A stretch of DNA of 58,480 nucleotides, taken from assembly GCA_024330215.1 (NCBI GenBank), contig JANDLU010000012.1, positions 1-58,480 of the forward strand, given 5' to 3'. Every line of letters begins with the position of its first letter. The first letter of the stretch is position 1. This DNA is from Candidatus Gaiellasilicea maunaloa (GTDB lineage Bacteria > Actinomycetota > Thermoleophilia > Gaiellales > Gaiellaceae). The position numbers were made by a program, and so were the translations under genes. A model generated the notes under the pieces. The model saw only the letters and a program-made list of their open reading frames with translations, made no database searches and had not been told where the DNA came from. This document shows, one piece after another, positions 16,681 to 25,127 of this stretch.

Positions 16681-18096
16681 CTATTGAAGCGTGAGGACGA
16701 CGGGGATGAGGCCCCGTCCGGTTGGGAGCGGACCGAGCGCCTTGCCCACGATCGCGCCCGTTGCCGAGGCCGGGTCCTCGACCCGCATGGCGTGACCTGG
16801 AACATCCGATGTGGTGAGCAGGTCGCCGGCAACGATGGGCCCGCGGCCGGCGTCCGCCTTGCAGTAGACGCGGCCGACCATGGCCACCGGCACTCGCTGC
16901 TCGCCCGGCCGGGTCCCCAGCCGAAGCGCCGACGTCAGGCCGCCTGCGCCGGAGGCGACGCCGACGACGCGCCGGTCGTAGGCCGTCTCGGACACGGCCA
17001 CGTCGTCCGGGCCGGTCGCGACGAGAACCGATCCGACTTCGACCTCGGTCGGGGCGGCGAACTCCTCCGCGAGGTCGGCCCCCATCAGCCTGATATCGCC
17101 CGAGTTGCCGTCGAGGTGGATCGCATCGGCACCGGCGCCGTTGCGGACGATGAGGTCGCCCTCGTTGCCGTTTGCGCCGAGGTAGAGGGCGGCGTTGCTG
17201 CCGTTCACGTGCATGACCTCGCGGCCTTCGCTGTCGCGCACGAAGATGTCGCCCTCGTTTCCATCGGCTCCGATGTAGAGCGCCGCGGTGTCTCCGGTCA
17301 TGTGGAACACCTGACGGCCTTCGTGATCGCGCACGATGATGTCGCCCTCGTTGCCGTCGGCGCCGACGTAGAGCGCGGCGTTCCCTCCGTCCATGTGGAA
17401 GACCACCCGGCCGGAGTTGTCGCGGACGTAGATGTCGCCCTCGTTGCCCTCGACGCCGACCGTGAGCAGCGCGAATTGGCTGTCTAGATGGAAGGCCTGG
17501 CGCCCGACGCCGTCGCGCACGATCACGTCGCCTTCGTTCCCTTCGGTTCCGACCCAGAGCGCGGCCGCGCCGCCGTCGGCGTGGATGACCTCCCGGCCGC
17601 CGCTGTCGACGATCACCAGGTCGCCCTCGTTGTCGGCCGCACCGACGTAGATCGCCGCGTTGGAGCTCTGGAGCCGGATGACGTCGCGGCCGGCGGCATC
17701 GTTGACGCTGACGTCTCCCTCGTTGCCGAATGTGCCGATGTTCAGCGACGCACCGGCGCCGAACCCCGTGATCACGGGCTGGCCGCTGGCATCGTTGATG
17801 ACGAGGTCGCCAGCCTCGCCGCCGCCGCCGATCAGCACCGTCGCGTCGGCGGCCCTGAGCATGATCGCCTCGCCGGCGCTGCTGAGCACCCGCACGATCC
17901 CGGGCAGCGCCTGGGCGCCGACCGAGAGCTCGGCAACGGAGCCGACGAACTCGAGGATCTCGGACAGGGTGCCGGCGAAGTCCCGGCGGATGATCAGATT
18001 GCCGTCCTGGTCGAGCCGGGCGATCTCGTTGTCGTTCGTGTCGAGGAGCCGAAGGTTGTGCTCCTCGATGTTGACGTCCTGCTGGAAGTTCGGCAT
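16681..18096 (-). CDS. 31-residue-repeat protein with tail-fibre-like layout
   Basis: 471 residues. A short N-terminal part (NIEEHNLRLLDTNDNEIARL, with DGNLIIRR) resembles the start of fibre or adhesin proteins. About residues 89-336 are eight repeats of 31 residues built on (V/I/L)GxxGNEGDxxVRDxxGRxVxH, probably a beta-roll or beta-helix. The C-terminal about 125 residues form a separate domain (YDRRVVGVASGAGG, VYCKADA, GDLLTTSDVPGHAMR, and a GLIPVVLTLQ end) that recurs in the protein at 20087. No signal peptide is visible. The gene is followed after three bases by the protease. A structural, surface or particle role is inferred; I know no named family. Confidence 0.7.
   Translation of the reverse strand: MPNFQQDVNIEEHNLRLLDTNDNEIARLDQDGNLIIRRDFAGTLSEILEFVGSVAELSVGAQALPGIVRVLSSAGEAIMLRAADATVLIGGGGEAGDLVINDASGQPVITGFGAGASLNIGTFGNEGDVSVNDAAGRDVIRLQSSNAAIYVGAADNEGDLVIVDSGGREVIHADGGAAALWVGTEGNEGDVIVRDGVGRQAFHLDSQFALLTVGVEGNEGDIYVRDNSGRVVFHMDGGNAALYVGADGNEGDIIVRDHEGRQVFHMTGDTAALYIGADGNEGDIFVRDSEGREVMHVNGSNAALYLGANGNEGDLIVRNGAGADAIHLDGNSGDIRLMGADLAEEFAAPTEVEVGSVLVATGPDDVAVSETAYDRRVVGVASGAGGLTSALRLGTRPGEQRVPVAMVGRVYCKADAGRGPIVAGDLLTTSDVPGHAMRVEDPASATGAIVGKALGPLPTGRGLIPVVLTLQ
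17089..17832 (-). repeat. Eight 93-base coding repeats
   Basis: In-frame tandem repeats of 31 codons. Residue positions of the GNEGD-type core start near 89 (degenerate), 120, 151, 182, 213, 244, 275 and 306. The last five copies are closest to each other, suggesting recent duplication at that end. Confidence 0.75.
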
Positions 18097-18183
18097 GGAT
18101 TCCTCTCAGTGCGTGGTGGACTCGATCACCGAGGGACTGCGGATTCCTTCAGTGACCAACATAGACCTCTGACCAGTGGTTGC

Positions 18184-20058
18184 CTAGGCCGGGCACTGGA
18201 GGAGCATCCGGAGGAGCTGACGGCGGACGGACGACCCTTCTCCGCCCTCGAAGCCGACGATGTGGTCCCGCAACGAGATCGAGGCAGGAAGTCCGCACCC
18301 CGCTGCTGTGAGTCGGACGCTCATCGCGCCCACGTGCACGAAGCGCGCCCGTTGGCAGGGGCGGGGGTTGCCGATGACATCCAGATCGAGGACCCACAGC
18401 ATGTAGAACCCCGGTGGGGCGACGGACGGGTCCGGCGGTGCCACGACCGACAGCAGGTCTTCCCCGGCGGCGGCGAACTCGAGGTCGACGTAGCGCTGAT
18501 CGCTGTCGAAGGCGTGCGTGACCGTGCCGTTTCGGAGGAGTGCCACCCGGCGGATGGCCTCGGCCCCGGGCACCCGGATCGAGAACGTCGACCTGTAGGT
18601 CACGGTCGCCGGGCTCTCATCGATCCGCGGGCGGGCGACCTGGCCCAGATAGGGCGGACGGTACAGCTCGATGCGAAGCTCCCTCCCGGTGCCATCACCG
18701 TTGGAGCCGGCGGTCCAGACGGCTCCGTCGGGCAGCAGGAGGGCGGAGGAGTGGTAGTGGCGGCGAACCGTCGCCTGCTCCACCACATCCCAGGTGCCGG
18801 TGCCGGCCAGGTAGGTGGACGAGTCCCAGTCGATCCCCGGGTCGTAGACCTCTCCCAAGCGTACAGCCCCCGCCTGCTGCACCCCGTCGTCGCCACCTGT
18901 GGCGGTGCCGCCGGTTACGAAGACCTGGCCGGTCGGCAGGAGCACTGCGCAGAGATGCGCGCGCACCGGGGGGTCGCCGCCCCTCCCGCCCTGCACGTCC
19001 GACCAGTCGCGCCCGCCCGCCTGCTCCCAGATCGGCGGCGAGGCATCGAGGTCGATCCGCTCTGCCTGGGTAGCGCCGCAGACGAGCACCCTTGCCCGGT
19101 ACCCGTCACCTCGGAGCAGTGGCAGCAGGACCGATGACGCGTTGCTGCCCTCGGCATAGGTGTTGTCGGCGTGCGGGGTGATCGCGTCGTCCGCGAATGT
19201 CCCCGCCTGCGCGTCGAACCGGCGATTGAGCCCCTTGGACAGGGTCGAGAAGAACACGTCGCCGCCGGGTAGGAGGTGCACGCGCGGGTAGCTGTCGATG
19301 ACGAACCCGTCCTCCTGGGTCTTTGCAGCCTCGGCCGTGAACAACTCCCACGTGCCGCTCGCGGCCGAGTAGCGCTCCGGAGTGTTGTTGTTGTGCCTTT
19401 CGTCGGTGGGGCTCGGGTACTGCTCCCGCCGGTCGGGGTGCCCCCCAACGGCCAGGATCCGGCCGTCGTGCAGGGTGACGAGGGTCGGATACCAGCGGCC
19501 GCCGGAGTTCGGGTTGCCATCCGGGTCGAGGTTGAGGTCGGCGGTAGGCGACCACGAGGAGCGCCGGCTGTCGAAGATCCAGGACCCGCGCTCGCCGCCG
19601 CCGCGCATGCCGGCGGCGTGGATGTGCTGCTCCTCCTCGGACTCGCCCTGCTCCTCGCCCTCCTCCGCGTCCTCGAGCTCTCGCAGCATCCCGCCGGCCA
19701 CCAGCAGTCGGCCGTCGGGAAGCCACGCCTGCCCACCGCAGAAGATATTCGTCCAGGGGCGCTGGCCCTCGGCGTCGAACTTCGGAATATCGGTGATCGC
19801 CGCAGTGTCCGTGTGGTAGAGGTGGGTGTCGAGGACGTCGTAGCCTCCGAAGTAGAGGACCTGGCCGGTCTCGAGCAAGGCAGCGTGGACGGCCATGTCC
19901 TTGGAGTTGGCGACCACGACCCACGGACACTCGGCCTGCAGTTGCACAAGCCGTGTGCGCAGCGATCCGCCCGACCCGCTCACTCCGAAGTCGTCGACCA
20001 CCGAGAGCGGCCCGACCAGCTTGCAGGCCCTGGCCGTCAACCGGGTGCTGAGCTGCAC
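18184..20058 (-). CDS. Copper-radical oxidase (galactose/glyoxal oxidase family)
   Basis: 624-residue seven-bladed kelch-type propeller followed by a C-terminal DUF1929 domain, the layout of galactose oxidase, glyoxal oxidase and Streptomyces GlxA. All expected active-site residues can be placed. Cys107 (NIFCGGQAWL) and Tyr190 (GGRWYPT) would form the Cys-Tyr cofactor. Tyr435-His436 (RRHYHSS) and His515 (VTHAFDSDQR) would complete the copper site. Such enzymes oxidise a primary alcohol or aldehyde with O2, making H2O2, and are normally exported. Here no signal or Tat peptide precedes the domain (MQLSTRLTARACKLVGPL), and an acidic Glu-rich loop (about 127-144) is inserted. The substrate is unknown. 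Confidence 0.85.
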   Translation of the reverse strand: MQLSTRLTARACKLVGPLSVVDDFGVSGSGGSLRTRLVQLQAECPWVVVANSKDMAVHAALLETGQVLYFGGYDVLDTHLYHTDTAAITDIPKFDAEGQRPWTNIFCGGQAWLPDGRLLVAGGMLRELEDAEEGEEQGESEEEQHIHAAGMRGGGERGSWIFDSRRSSWSPTADLNLDPDGNPNSGGRWYPTLVTLHDGRILAVGGHPDRREQYPSPTDERHNNNTPERYSAASGTWELFTAEAAKTQEDGFVIDSYPRVHLLPGGDVFFSTLSKGLNRRFDAQAGTFADDAITPHADNTYAEGSNASSVLLPLLRGDGYRARVLVCGATQAERIDLDASPPIWEQAGGRDWSDVQGGRGGDPPVRAHLCAVLLPTGQVFVTGGTATGGDDGVQQAGAVRLGEVYDPGIDWDSSTYLAGTGTWDVVEQATVRRHYHSSALLLPDGAVWTAGSNGDGTGRELRIELYRPPYLGQVARPRIDESPATVTYRSTFSIRVPGAEAIRRVALLRNGTVTHAFDSDQRYVDLEFAAAGEDLLSVVAPPDPSVAPPGFYMLWVLDLDVIGNPRPCQRARFVHVGAMSVRLTAAGCGLPASISLRDHIVGFEGGEGSSVRRQLLRMLLQCPA

Positions 20059-20086
20059 GGCCTCCTACCCTGTTCGGCTACGCCGC

Positions 20087-20947
20087 TCATTGCAGCGCGA
20101 TCAACACGGGCAGCAGACCGGTGCCGGAGTGCAAGGCCCCGAGCGACTTGCCGAGAACCGCCCCGAACGCCCGCGCGGGATCGCTCGCTTTCATCGCGTG
20201 ACCGGGCGTAGCCGAGGTCGTGAGCAGGTCGCCCACCTGGATAGCCGCGAAGGAGGCGTCGGCCTTGCAGTAGGCCTTCCCGACGAGGGCCACCGGCAGC
20301 TGCCCGACGCCACCCGTTCGCCCGAGCACGATCCCGGGCCGCAGGTTTCCGGCGCCGGCGACGATCCCGGCCACCCGCCGGCTGTAGCTCCCTCGAGCCA
20401 CCCGAAGCCGGGCGTCGTCGCCGATCTCGACCACAGTCCCAGGGTCGACGCCGACCGCGTCGTCGAACTCGAAGTCCTCGGCGCAGTCGGCGTTGCTGAG
20501 AGTGATGTCGCCGGCGGAGCCGTTGAGGTGGATCGTCGCCTGAGCCAGAGTCGCGTTGTCGCCGGTGGCCGAGAAGAGGACGAGGTCGCCGTCGGCGCCG
20601 TTCCCACCAAGCCAGGCGTTCCCCTGACCGGCGTCGAGGCGGATGCGGTCGGTGCCGTCGTCGGCTCGCAGCACCAGATCGCCGTCGGTACCGCTACCCC
20701 CCGCGAAGATGTTGCCGCCGCTCCCCTGAAGGTGGACCGTCGCCTGAGCGGCGGTCTCGTTGTCGCCCCCGGCGGCGAACACGACCAGATCACCGGACTG
20801 TCCGTTGCCACCAAGCCACGCGTTGGCCGCGCCGGCATCCAGGTGGACGCGGTCGGACTCGTCGGTGCCTCGCAGCAAGAGATCGCCGTCCGAACCACCG
20901 CCCCCGGCGAAGATGTTCCCGGACGAGTCGTCGATTACGATCGGCAT
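20087..20947 (-). CDS. Gly/Asp-rich repeat protein sharing the C-terminal domain of the 16681 protein
   Basis: 286 residues. Residues 12-150 contain a tandem duplication with a 68-residue period: IFAGGGGSDGDLLLR at 12 and IFAGGSGTDGDLVLR at 80, each followed by an AWLGGNGxxGDLV block. These look like short beta-roll turns. The last about 120 residues (SRRVAGIVAGAGNL, AYCKADA, GDLLTTSATPGHAMK, and a GLLPVLIALQ end) align with the C-terminus of the 16681 protein. It lies 28 bases upstream of the copper-oxidase gene in the same direction and has no signal peptide. The shared terminal domain suggests the two proteins trimerise, attach or are processed in the same way. Confidence 0.7.
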   Translation of the reverse strand: MPIVIDDSSGNIFAGGGGSDGDLLLRGTDESDRVHLDAGAANAWLGGNGQSGDLVVFAAGGDNETAAQATVHLQGSGGNIFAGGSGTDGDLVLRADDGTDRIRLDAGQGNAWLGGNGADGDLVLFSATGDNATLAQATIHLNGSAGDITLSNADCAEDFEFDDAVGVDPGTVVEIGDDARLRVARGSYSRRVAGIVAGAGNLRPGIVLGRTGGVGQLPVALVGKAYCKADASFAAIQVGDLLTTSATPGHAMKASDPARAFGAVLGKSLGALHSGTGLLPVLIALQ

Positions 20948-20992
20948 CTGCCCCGCTCCCTTCTTGTTTGGGGTCGGTCGTCCACTTCGCCC

Positions 20993-23209
20993 TTACGTCG
21001 CCCGCAGGCAGAGGCCGACCTGGATCTCGCCTCGGTTGTGCGAGCCCGGGTAGCTGTTCACGATCGACCGGTCGACGACGTCGAGCTCGACGACGTAGCC
21101 GCACGGCTTCATCGTTACTGGGCTCGCCGTGTTCAACGTCCAGCCATGACCGGCCGGCCCCGGTGCCGGAGTCGTGCCGGCCAGGAACGGGATCGGCTGC
21201 GGCGGGTTCGACGGCGTCGTGAACGTGTCGGGCTCGGTCGAGAGCGACCAGCCGCCGAAGTGCGCGTCTTCGGCCACGAAGTCGCCGCTGATCGTAACCC
21301 CCTCGTCGAAGTCCATGCAGTCCCCGCCCGCGGCGATGCCGATGTCCATCGTCGGGAAGAGCGCCGGCGGCCCGACGGGCCCGGTGTTGTCGATCAGCAG
21401 CTTGTACCAGGGGCTGCTCGCGATGATGCTCGGCTCGCTGGGTCCCGTCGAGATGTCGAGCTGGACCTCCCAGAGCCCGTCGTCGCCCGAGGGCCATTGG
21501 GCCAGGATCCTGGTGAAGTAGAGGAACGGATCGGCGTACTTGAAGAAGCCGCCGACCGACGTCTGGAGGTCGTAGCCGGGCAACCACGCCCGCTCGAGCA
21601 GGAAGCTCGACCCGAGAGTCGTGAACGACAGCGGCGGATCGGTCGACTTGCGGATCTTGACGCGGTACCAGAAGCCGAGGAAGAAGTTCCCCTCGACCTG
21701 GACGTTGCCGCCGAACGGGCACGGCCGACCGAGGCCCCAACCGTCGGCGGGACTGCCGGGGAAGTGCGCGAAGATCGCGGTCGGGACGGTCAGGCCGGAG
21801 ACGACGGTGTCGATGTCCTCGACTGCGATCCCGCCCAGGTTGCGGATCGCGGCGAGCACGTCGCCGGGCGGAATCACGTCGCCGGGCTCGATCTGGACAT
21901 GAGCGTCCAGCCGGTCACCCCAGTACTCGAGCTTGTCCGGATCCGTCGTCGACGGAGGAACAGCCCAGGAGAGCACCGCACGGACGCGCCCGATCTTCGG
22001 CTCCTTGCAGCTCCGGCGCTCGTAGGTCAGGTCGACCGGGAGGATCGCCGAGTAGCAGAGCCCCTCGGCCGGGATCGTCGCGATGTCGTGGACGTTGACC
22101 GCGACCGTGCCGAGGTAGGTCCAGTCGCAGGTGTCGTCCCAATCGGCCCAGAACGCGACGTACTCCTGGCTGCCCGCGCGGCAGAGATCGCCCGAGTAGC
22201 CGGTCGGTTTCTTGACCCGGAAGGTTGCGACGAGCCGCTCGGGCACGTCCTCGTCCAGGCCCAGGCACTCGAGCTCCTCGTAGGCAACGTTCGCGTTCGT
22301 GCTCTCGAGGTCGTCGAGAATCTGCGCGAGGTCGACGCCGATCGCCTTGAAGCTCTCGGCGATCGACAAGGAAAGCTCCTGCTTGAAGCCGCCCTGGGCG
22401 AGCAGCGGCTGGAGCGAGATGAGCCCGAACCGGTGGGGTTCGACGGCGAGCTTCGCCGTGGCCGCCTTGCTCGCCTTCATGGTCTTCCCGGCCGCGTACA
22501 GCTCAGCCAGCTCCGCCAGCTCGATCGGAGGTGGATCCGGGATCGGGATCGGGTCGAGCTGCACCTCCTCGAAGAGCTTCGGCACCTCGAGCTTCGTGCC
22601 AATCTCCGCGCCGAGGTCCTCGAGCAGGCAGAAGATGCTCCACGGCCGGGGGGCGATCTGGATCGCGCATTCGAGCACATTGCCCCAGACCGGATTCCAG
22701 CTCGCGTTCGCCGCGCCCGCGGGCGGAGCCCACTGCCACGAGAGAATCGCGCGGACGCGTGGGAGTACCTCGTCTCTGCAGCACTTGCGGTACGGGTCGA
22801 TCCTGAGGCTGACGACGTAGATCAGCGGCTTGTCCGGCCGCCCTTCGCAGTCGCGCTGGTTCGGGATGTCGTGCACCCGGACCGCGGCGAGGCCCGCGTC
22901 CTCCCAGCCGCTGCCGTAGTCCAGGAAGAAGCGGACGTACTCGGTGCTACCGGCCTGGCAGAGATCGCCCCCGTACCCGGTGGCGCGCTTCAGCGCGATC
23001 GTCGCCTCGAGGAAGTTCGACTGCGGATTGAAGCCGACGCAGGTGGCCTGCTCGAACGCGGTATCGCCGACCACCTTCTTCGCCGGCTTCCACTCCGTGT
23101 CCTCGAGGTTGCCGAAGTAGTTCGGATTCTTCGCGAGCAGCGCCGTGAAGCTCGCACGCTCCTTGAGAACGACCGCCGACTCGCGCGCCGGCTTCTTCGC
23201 TTGTGCCAT
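20993..23209 (-). CDS. Large protein with a duplicated Cys-containing module, unknown function
   Basis: 738 residues from an ATG preceded by GGAGGAG. A module of about 120 residues occurs twice, at about 66-190 and 325-443. Shared landmarks are TGYGGDLCQAGSTEYVRF / TGYSGDLCRAGSQEYVAF, then VRVHDIP / VNVHDIA, a Cys pair (RKCCRDE / RRSCKEP) and RVRAILSW / RVRAVLSW. A Pro-rich spacer (about 220-230) and helical linker separate the copies. The C-terminal about 280 residues are beta-rich (GNVQVEGNFFLGFWYRVKIR, with DNTGPVGPP). There is no signal peptide. Conserved Cys pairs hint at an oxidising location or metal binding. It is the longest gene of the cluster and may be its core structural component. 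I do not recognise a family. Confidence 0.65.
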   Translation of the reverse strand: MAQAKKPARESAVVLKERASFTALLAKNPNYFGNLEDTEWKPAKKVVGDTAFEQATCVGFNPQSNFLEATIALKRATGYGGDLCQAGSTEYVRFFLDYGSGWEDAGLAAVRVHDIPNQRDCEGRPDKPLIYVVSLRIDPYRKCCRDEVLPRVRAILSWQWAPPAGAANASWNPVWGNVLECAIQIAPRPWSIFCLLEDLGAEIGTKLEVPKLFEEVQLDPIPIPDPPPIELAELAELYAAGKTMKASKAATAKLAVEPHRFGLISLQPLLAQGGFKQELSLSIAESFKAIGVDLAQILDDLESTNANVAYEELECLGLDEDVPERLVATFRVKKPTGYSGDLCRAGSQEYVAFWADWDDTCDWTYLGTVAVNVHDIATIPAEGLCYSAILPVDLTYERRSCKEPKIGRVRAVLSWAVPPSTTDPDKLEYWGDRLDAHVQIEPGDVIPPGDVLAAIRNLGGIAVEDIDTVVSGLTVPTAIFAHFPGSPADGWGLGRPCPFGGNVQVEGNFFLGFWYRVKIRKSTDPPLSFTTLGSSFLLERAWLPGYDLQTSVGGFFKYADPFLYFTRILAQWPSGDDGLWEVQLDISTGPSEPSIIASSPWYKLLIDNTGPVGPPALFPTMDIGIAAGGDCMDFDEGVTISGDFVAEDAHFGGWSLSTEPDTFTTPSNPPQPIPFLAGTTPAPGPAGHGWTLNTASPVTMKPCGYVVELDVVDRSIVNSYPGSHNRGEIQVGLCLRAT

Positions 23210-23320
23210 GGTCGTGACTCCTCCGGCCCGGGGAATGGAAGCGAGCGCAGACCAGCCTGGCCCACGACCGTCACCCCGCCGTTCCGCCCGCGTCACCCCG
23301 GCGTCACGCGGCGAAGCCGC

Positions 23321-23554
23321 CTATCTGACGTAGGACGGCGGCGTTACCGGGCCGTCACCGGGAGGAGTCGTGAGCGAGCGCAGCCAGGCGCGCACGGCGA
23401 GGATCTCCTCCTCGGAGGCGGCCACCACCTCGAATGTGCCGGCGTTTGAGACGTCGACCGTCCGCGTGATCCGCGCTCGCAGCGAATTCGCGTCCAGCCC
23501 CTCCTCGAGCCAGGCCCGGATCACGAGCACAGCTGTCTTCTGGACGGTCACCAC
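23321..23554 (-). CDS. 77-residue hypothetical protein
   Basis: Short protein with two helix-rich halves: KTAVLVIRAWLEEGLDANSL, then EEEILAVRAWLRSLTTPPGD. A Thr/Val strand (ITRTVDVS) lies between them, and the IRAWL/VRAWL echo is notable. The start is one of two adjacent GTG codons (23554 or 23551) with only a weak ribosome site. It lies 30 bases downstream of the SARP regulator and 111 bases upstream of the 738-residue protein's start, all leftward, so it probably belongs to that transcript. A small accessory, chaperone or regulatory partner is possible; nothing more can be said. Confidence 0.5.
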   Translation of the reverse strand: MVTVQKTAVLVIRAWLEEGLDANSLRARITRTVDVSNAGTFEVVAASEEEILAVRAWLRSLTTPPGDGPVTPPSYVR

Positions 23555-23584
23555 GGATCGTCCCTGACCCTGCCAGAGCCACCG

Positions 23585-24301
23585 TCACCGGACCGCCTCC
23601 GGAACGTCAAGGCTAGGCAGCAGCTCCTGCATCCGCTCGGAAGGCTCGATCCCGAGCTGCTCGTTCAGGAGCTTGCGGCAGAGCCGGTACTGACGAATAG
23701 CCTCGGCGACGTTGCCTTCGGCGAGGTGTACCTTGACGACGGCGCGATGAGCGCTCTCGCGCAGCGGCTCGCCGGCGACGGCGGCGAGCCCGGCGTCGAG
23801 CGCCTCGCCGAGTCGGTTGGCCTGCGTCAGGCGGTCGCAGAGCGCGTCGAGTGCATGCAGGCGCAGCTGGCGGTAGCGCTCGCGTGCGACCAGGACCCAG
23901 TCCTCGTACCAGTCCGGCAGGAGGTCAGCGCTGAGCGCGGACGCATCGACGCCGAGCGCGTCGAGGTCCGCCTTGTCGAGCGCGCGCCGGGCGAGCGCCT
24001 CGGAGGTACGGAGATCGACCTCGACGTTCCGATCCAGCGCCAGCAGGTGTCCGTCGGTCGCGACGAGCTGTCGGCCGGTGCGGTGGAGGCGCCAGAGGCC
24101 GGAGCGGAGGCTTGCGTAGGCACGCTCCTCGGGAGCGTCGAGCCAGAGCGAGCCCGCCACGTAGAGCCGCTGCAGCGGCCGCTCGTGAAGCGCGACGAAG
24201 GCGAGCACTCGTTGCGCGGTCAGCGGCAGCTCCACCCGCTCGTCGTCGCAGACCAGCTCGAATGCGTGGAGGAGCGTCAGCCTGATGCGCGCGGACGTCA
24301 C
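23585..24301 (-). CDS. SARP/BTAD-type transcriptional activator
   Basis: 238 residues. An N-terminal OmpR-like winged helix (about 1-95: LTLLHAFELVCDDERVELPL, LTAQRVLAFVALH, VDLRTSEAL) is followed by a bacterial transcriptional activator domain of TPR-like helices (about 100-238: DWVLVARERYRQLRLHALDA, then IRQYRLCRKLLNEQLGIEPS). SARP proteins activate adjacent operons, classically antibiotic clusters in actinobacteria. Here it heads the leftward 23554-14825 cluster, which it probably controls. The GTG at 24301 is preferred because the domain begins at once after it. An upstream start is not excluded, as no good ribosome site is seen. Confidence 0.8.
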   Translation of the reverse strand: MTSARIRLTLLHAFELVCDDERVELPLTAQRVLAFVALHERPLQRLYVAGSLWLDAPEERAYASLRSGLWRLHRTGRQLVATDGHLLALDRNVEVDLRTSEALARRALDKADLDALGVDASALSADLLPDWYEDWVLVARERYRQLRLHALDALCDRLTQANRLGEALDAGLAAVAGEPLRESAHRAVVKVHLAEGNVAEAIRQYRLCRKLLNEQLGIEPSERMQELLPSLDVPEAVR

Positions 24302-24531
24302 GCCGACACCGCCCGCGGCGAGCTCGAGGTGGTCCGGAGCACGAGCACCCACTACCGGCCTTGGTGCCGGAGCAGTAGCCGCAGCGACGAGCAAGGGCTC
24401 CGCTTCGCCACCGACGTTCCCCCCACAAATGGTTCCTGGCAGGTCCAAGCTAGCCCCAGCCACGAGGTCTGTCAACGACTGATCCCGATGGCCGCGCGGC
24501 CCGGGAACTCGCGTCCTGATAGACGCTCGGC

Positions 24532-25126
24532 ATGCGGTCGGACGTGATCCTCGCTCTCGAGCCACGGAAGCTCGAGCACACACTGCGTCGCCTTCGACCC
24601 GGGCCCGTGGGAGCTGGGTTCCGCGGTCCGGCGCGTGTCGACCTCTCGCCCCTCCGAGGCCGTGGCCGTCCCGGCGACGATCGGCCTGGCGCTCGACCCG
24701 ACCTTTTCCGCGCCAAGCTCGCCTGGCTCTTCGCCGCGGACGCCGCGCTCCGGAAGCGCGCGGCGACCGGCGAGCTCCTGGTCGGTACGTTGCGAGTTGG
24801 CTGGCCTGGCAACCTGTGCGGCGGCGCGGCGCACATCACCGAGCCGTAGAACGCCCCACGGCTCGCTGCTCGTCGGCCTGGAGAACCCGCAGTGGGACGC
24901 CGGGCTGCTCGATCTCTTGGGATCCCGGCCGCGCTGTTGCCCGAGATCAGGCCGTCCGACGATCCGCGCGTCCAGACCCGGGCGCGGCGGTCAGGCCCGC
25001 AGATCTCCGCGAGCCTCCCGATCAGCCCGTCGGCGTCCAAGCTCCCGATCACAGAGAAAACCAGCCAAGCACGCCGGCGCGAAACCCGGGACGCTTCAAG
25101 CGCGGCTCGATCTCGTACCTTTCGCT
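24532..25126 (+). pseudogene. Decayed glycerol kinase (FGGY family) gene
   Basis: Glycerol-kinase segments appear in order but in shifting frames. VILALE at the ATG is followed, one base out of frame, by HGSSSTHCVAFD (the kinase's DQGTSST phosphate loop). Then comes a large internal gap of roughly 80-90 residues, then KLAWLFAADAALRKRAATGE and LLVGTL, NLCGGAAHITEP ending at an in-frame TAG (24847-24849), SLLVGLENPQWDAGLLDLLG, IPAALLPEIRPSDDP, and AGAKPGTLQA near 25095. The ATP-binding C-terminal half is absent. Several shifts, a stop and deletions make this a clear relic. No other glycerol gene is visible nearby. Confidence 0.7.
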
Positions 25127-25127
25127 A

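Noticed and set aside
16681-20947. Prophage tail-fibre genes
   Set aside because: No capsid, terminase, portal, tail tube, lysis or integrase genes accompany the repeat proteins, and their neighbours are an oxidase, a protease and an SARP regulator.
19895-23449. Plus-strand open frame of about 1180 codons
   Set aside because: It is antisense to three well-supported genes, is Arg/Asp/Glu/Gly-rich and shows no family motif. Long antisense frames are normal at this GC content.
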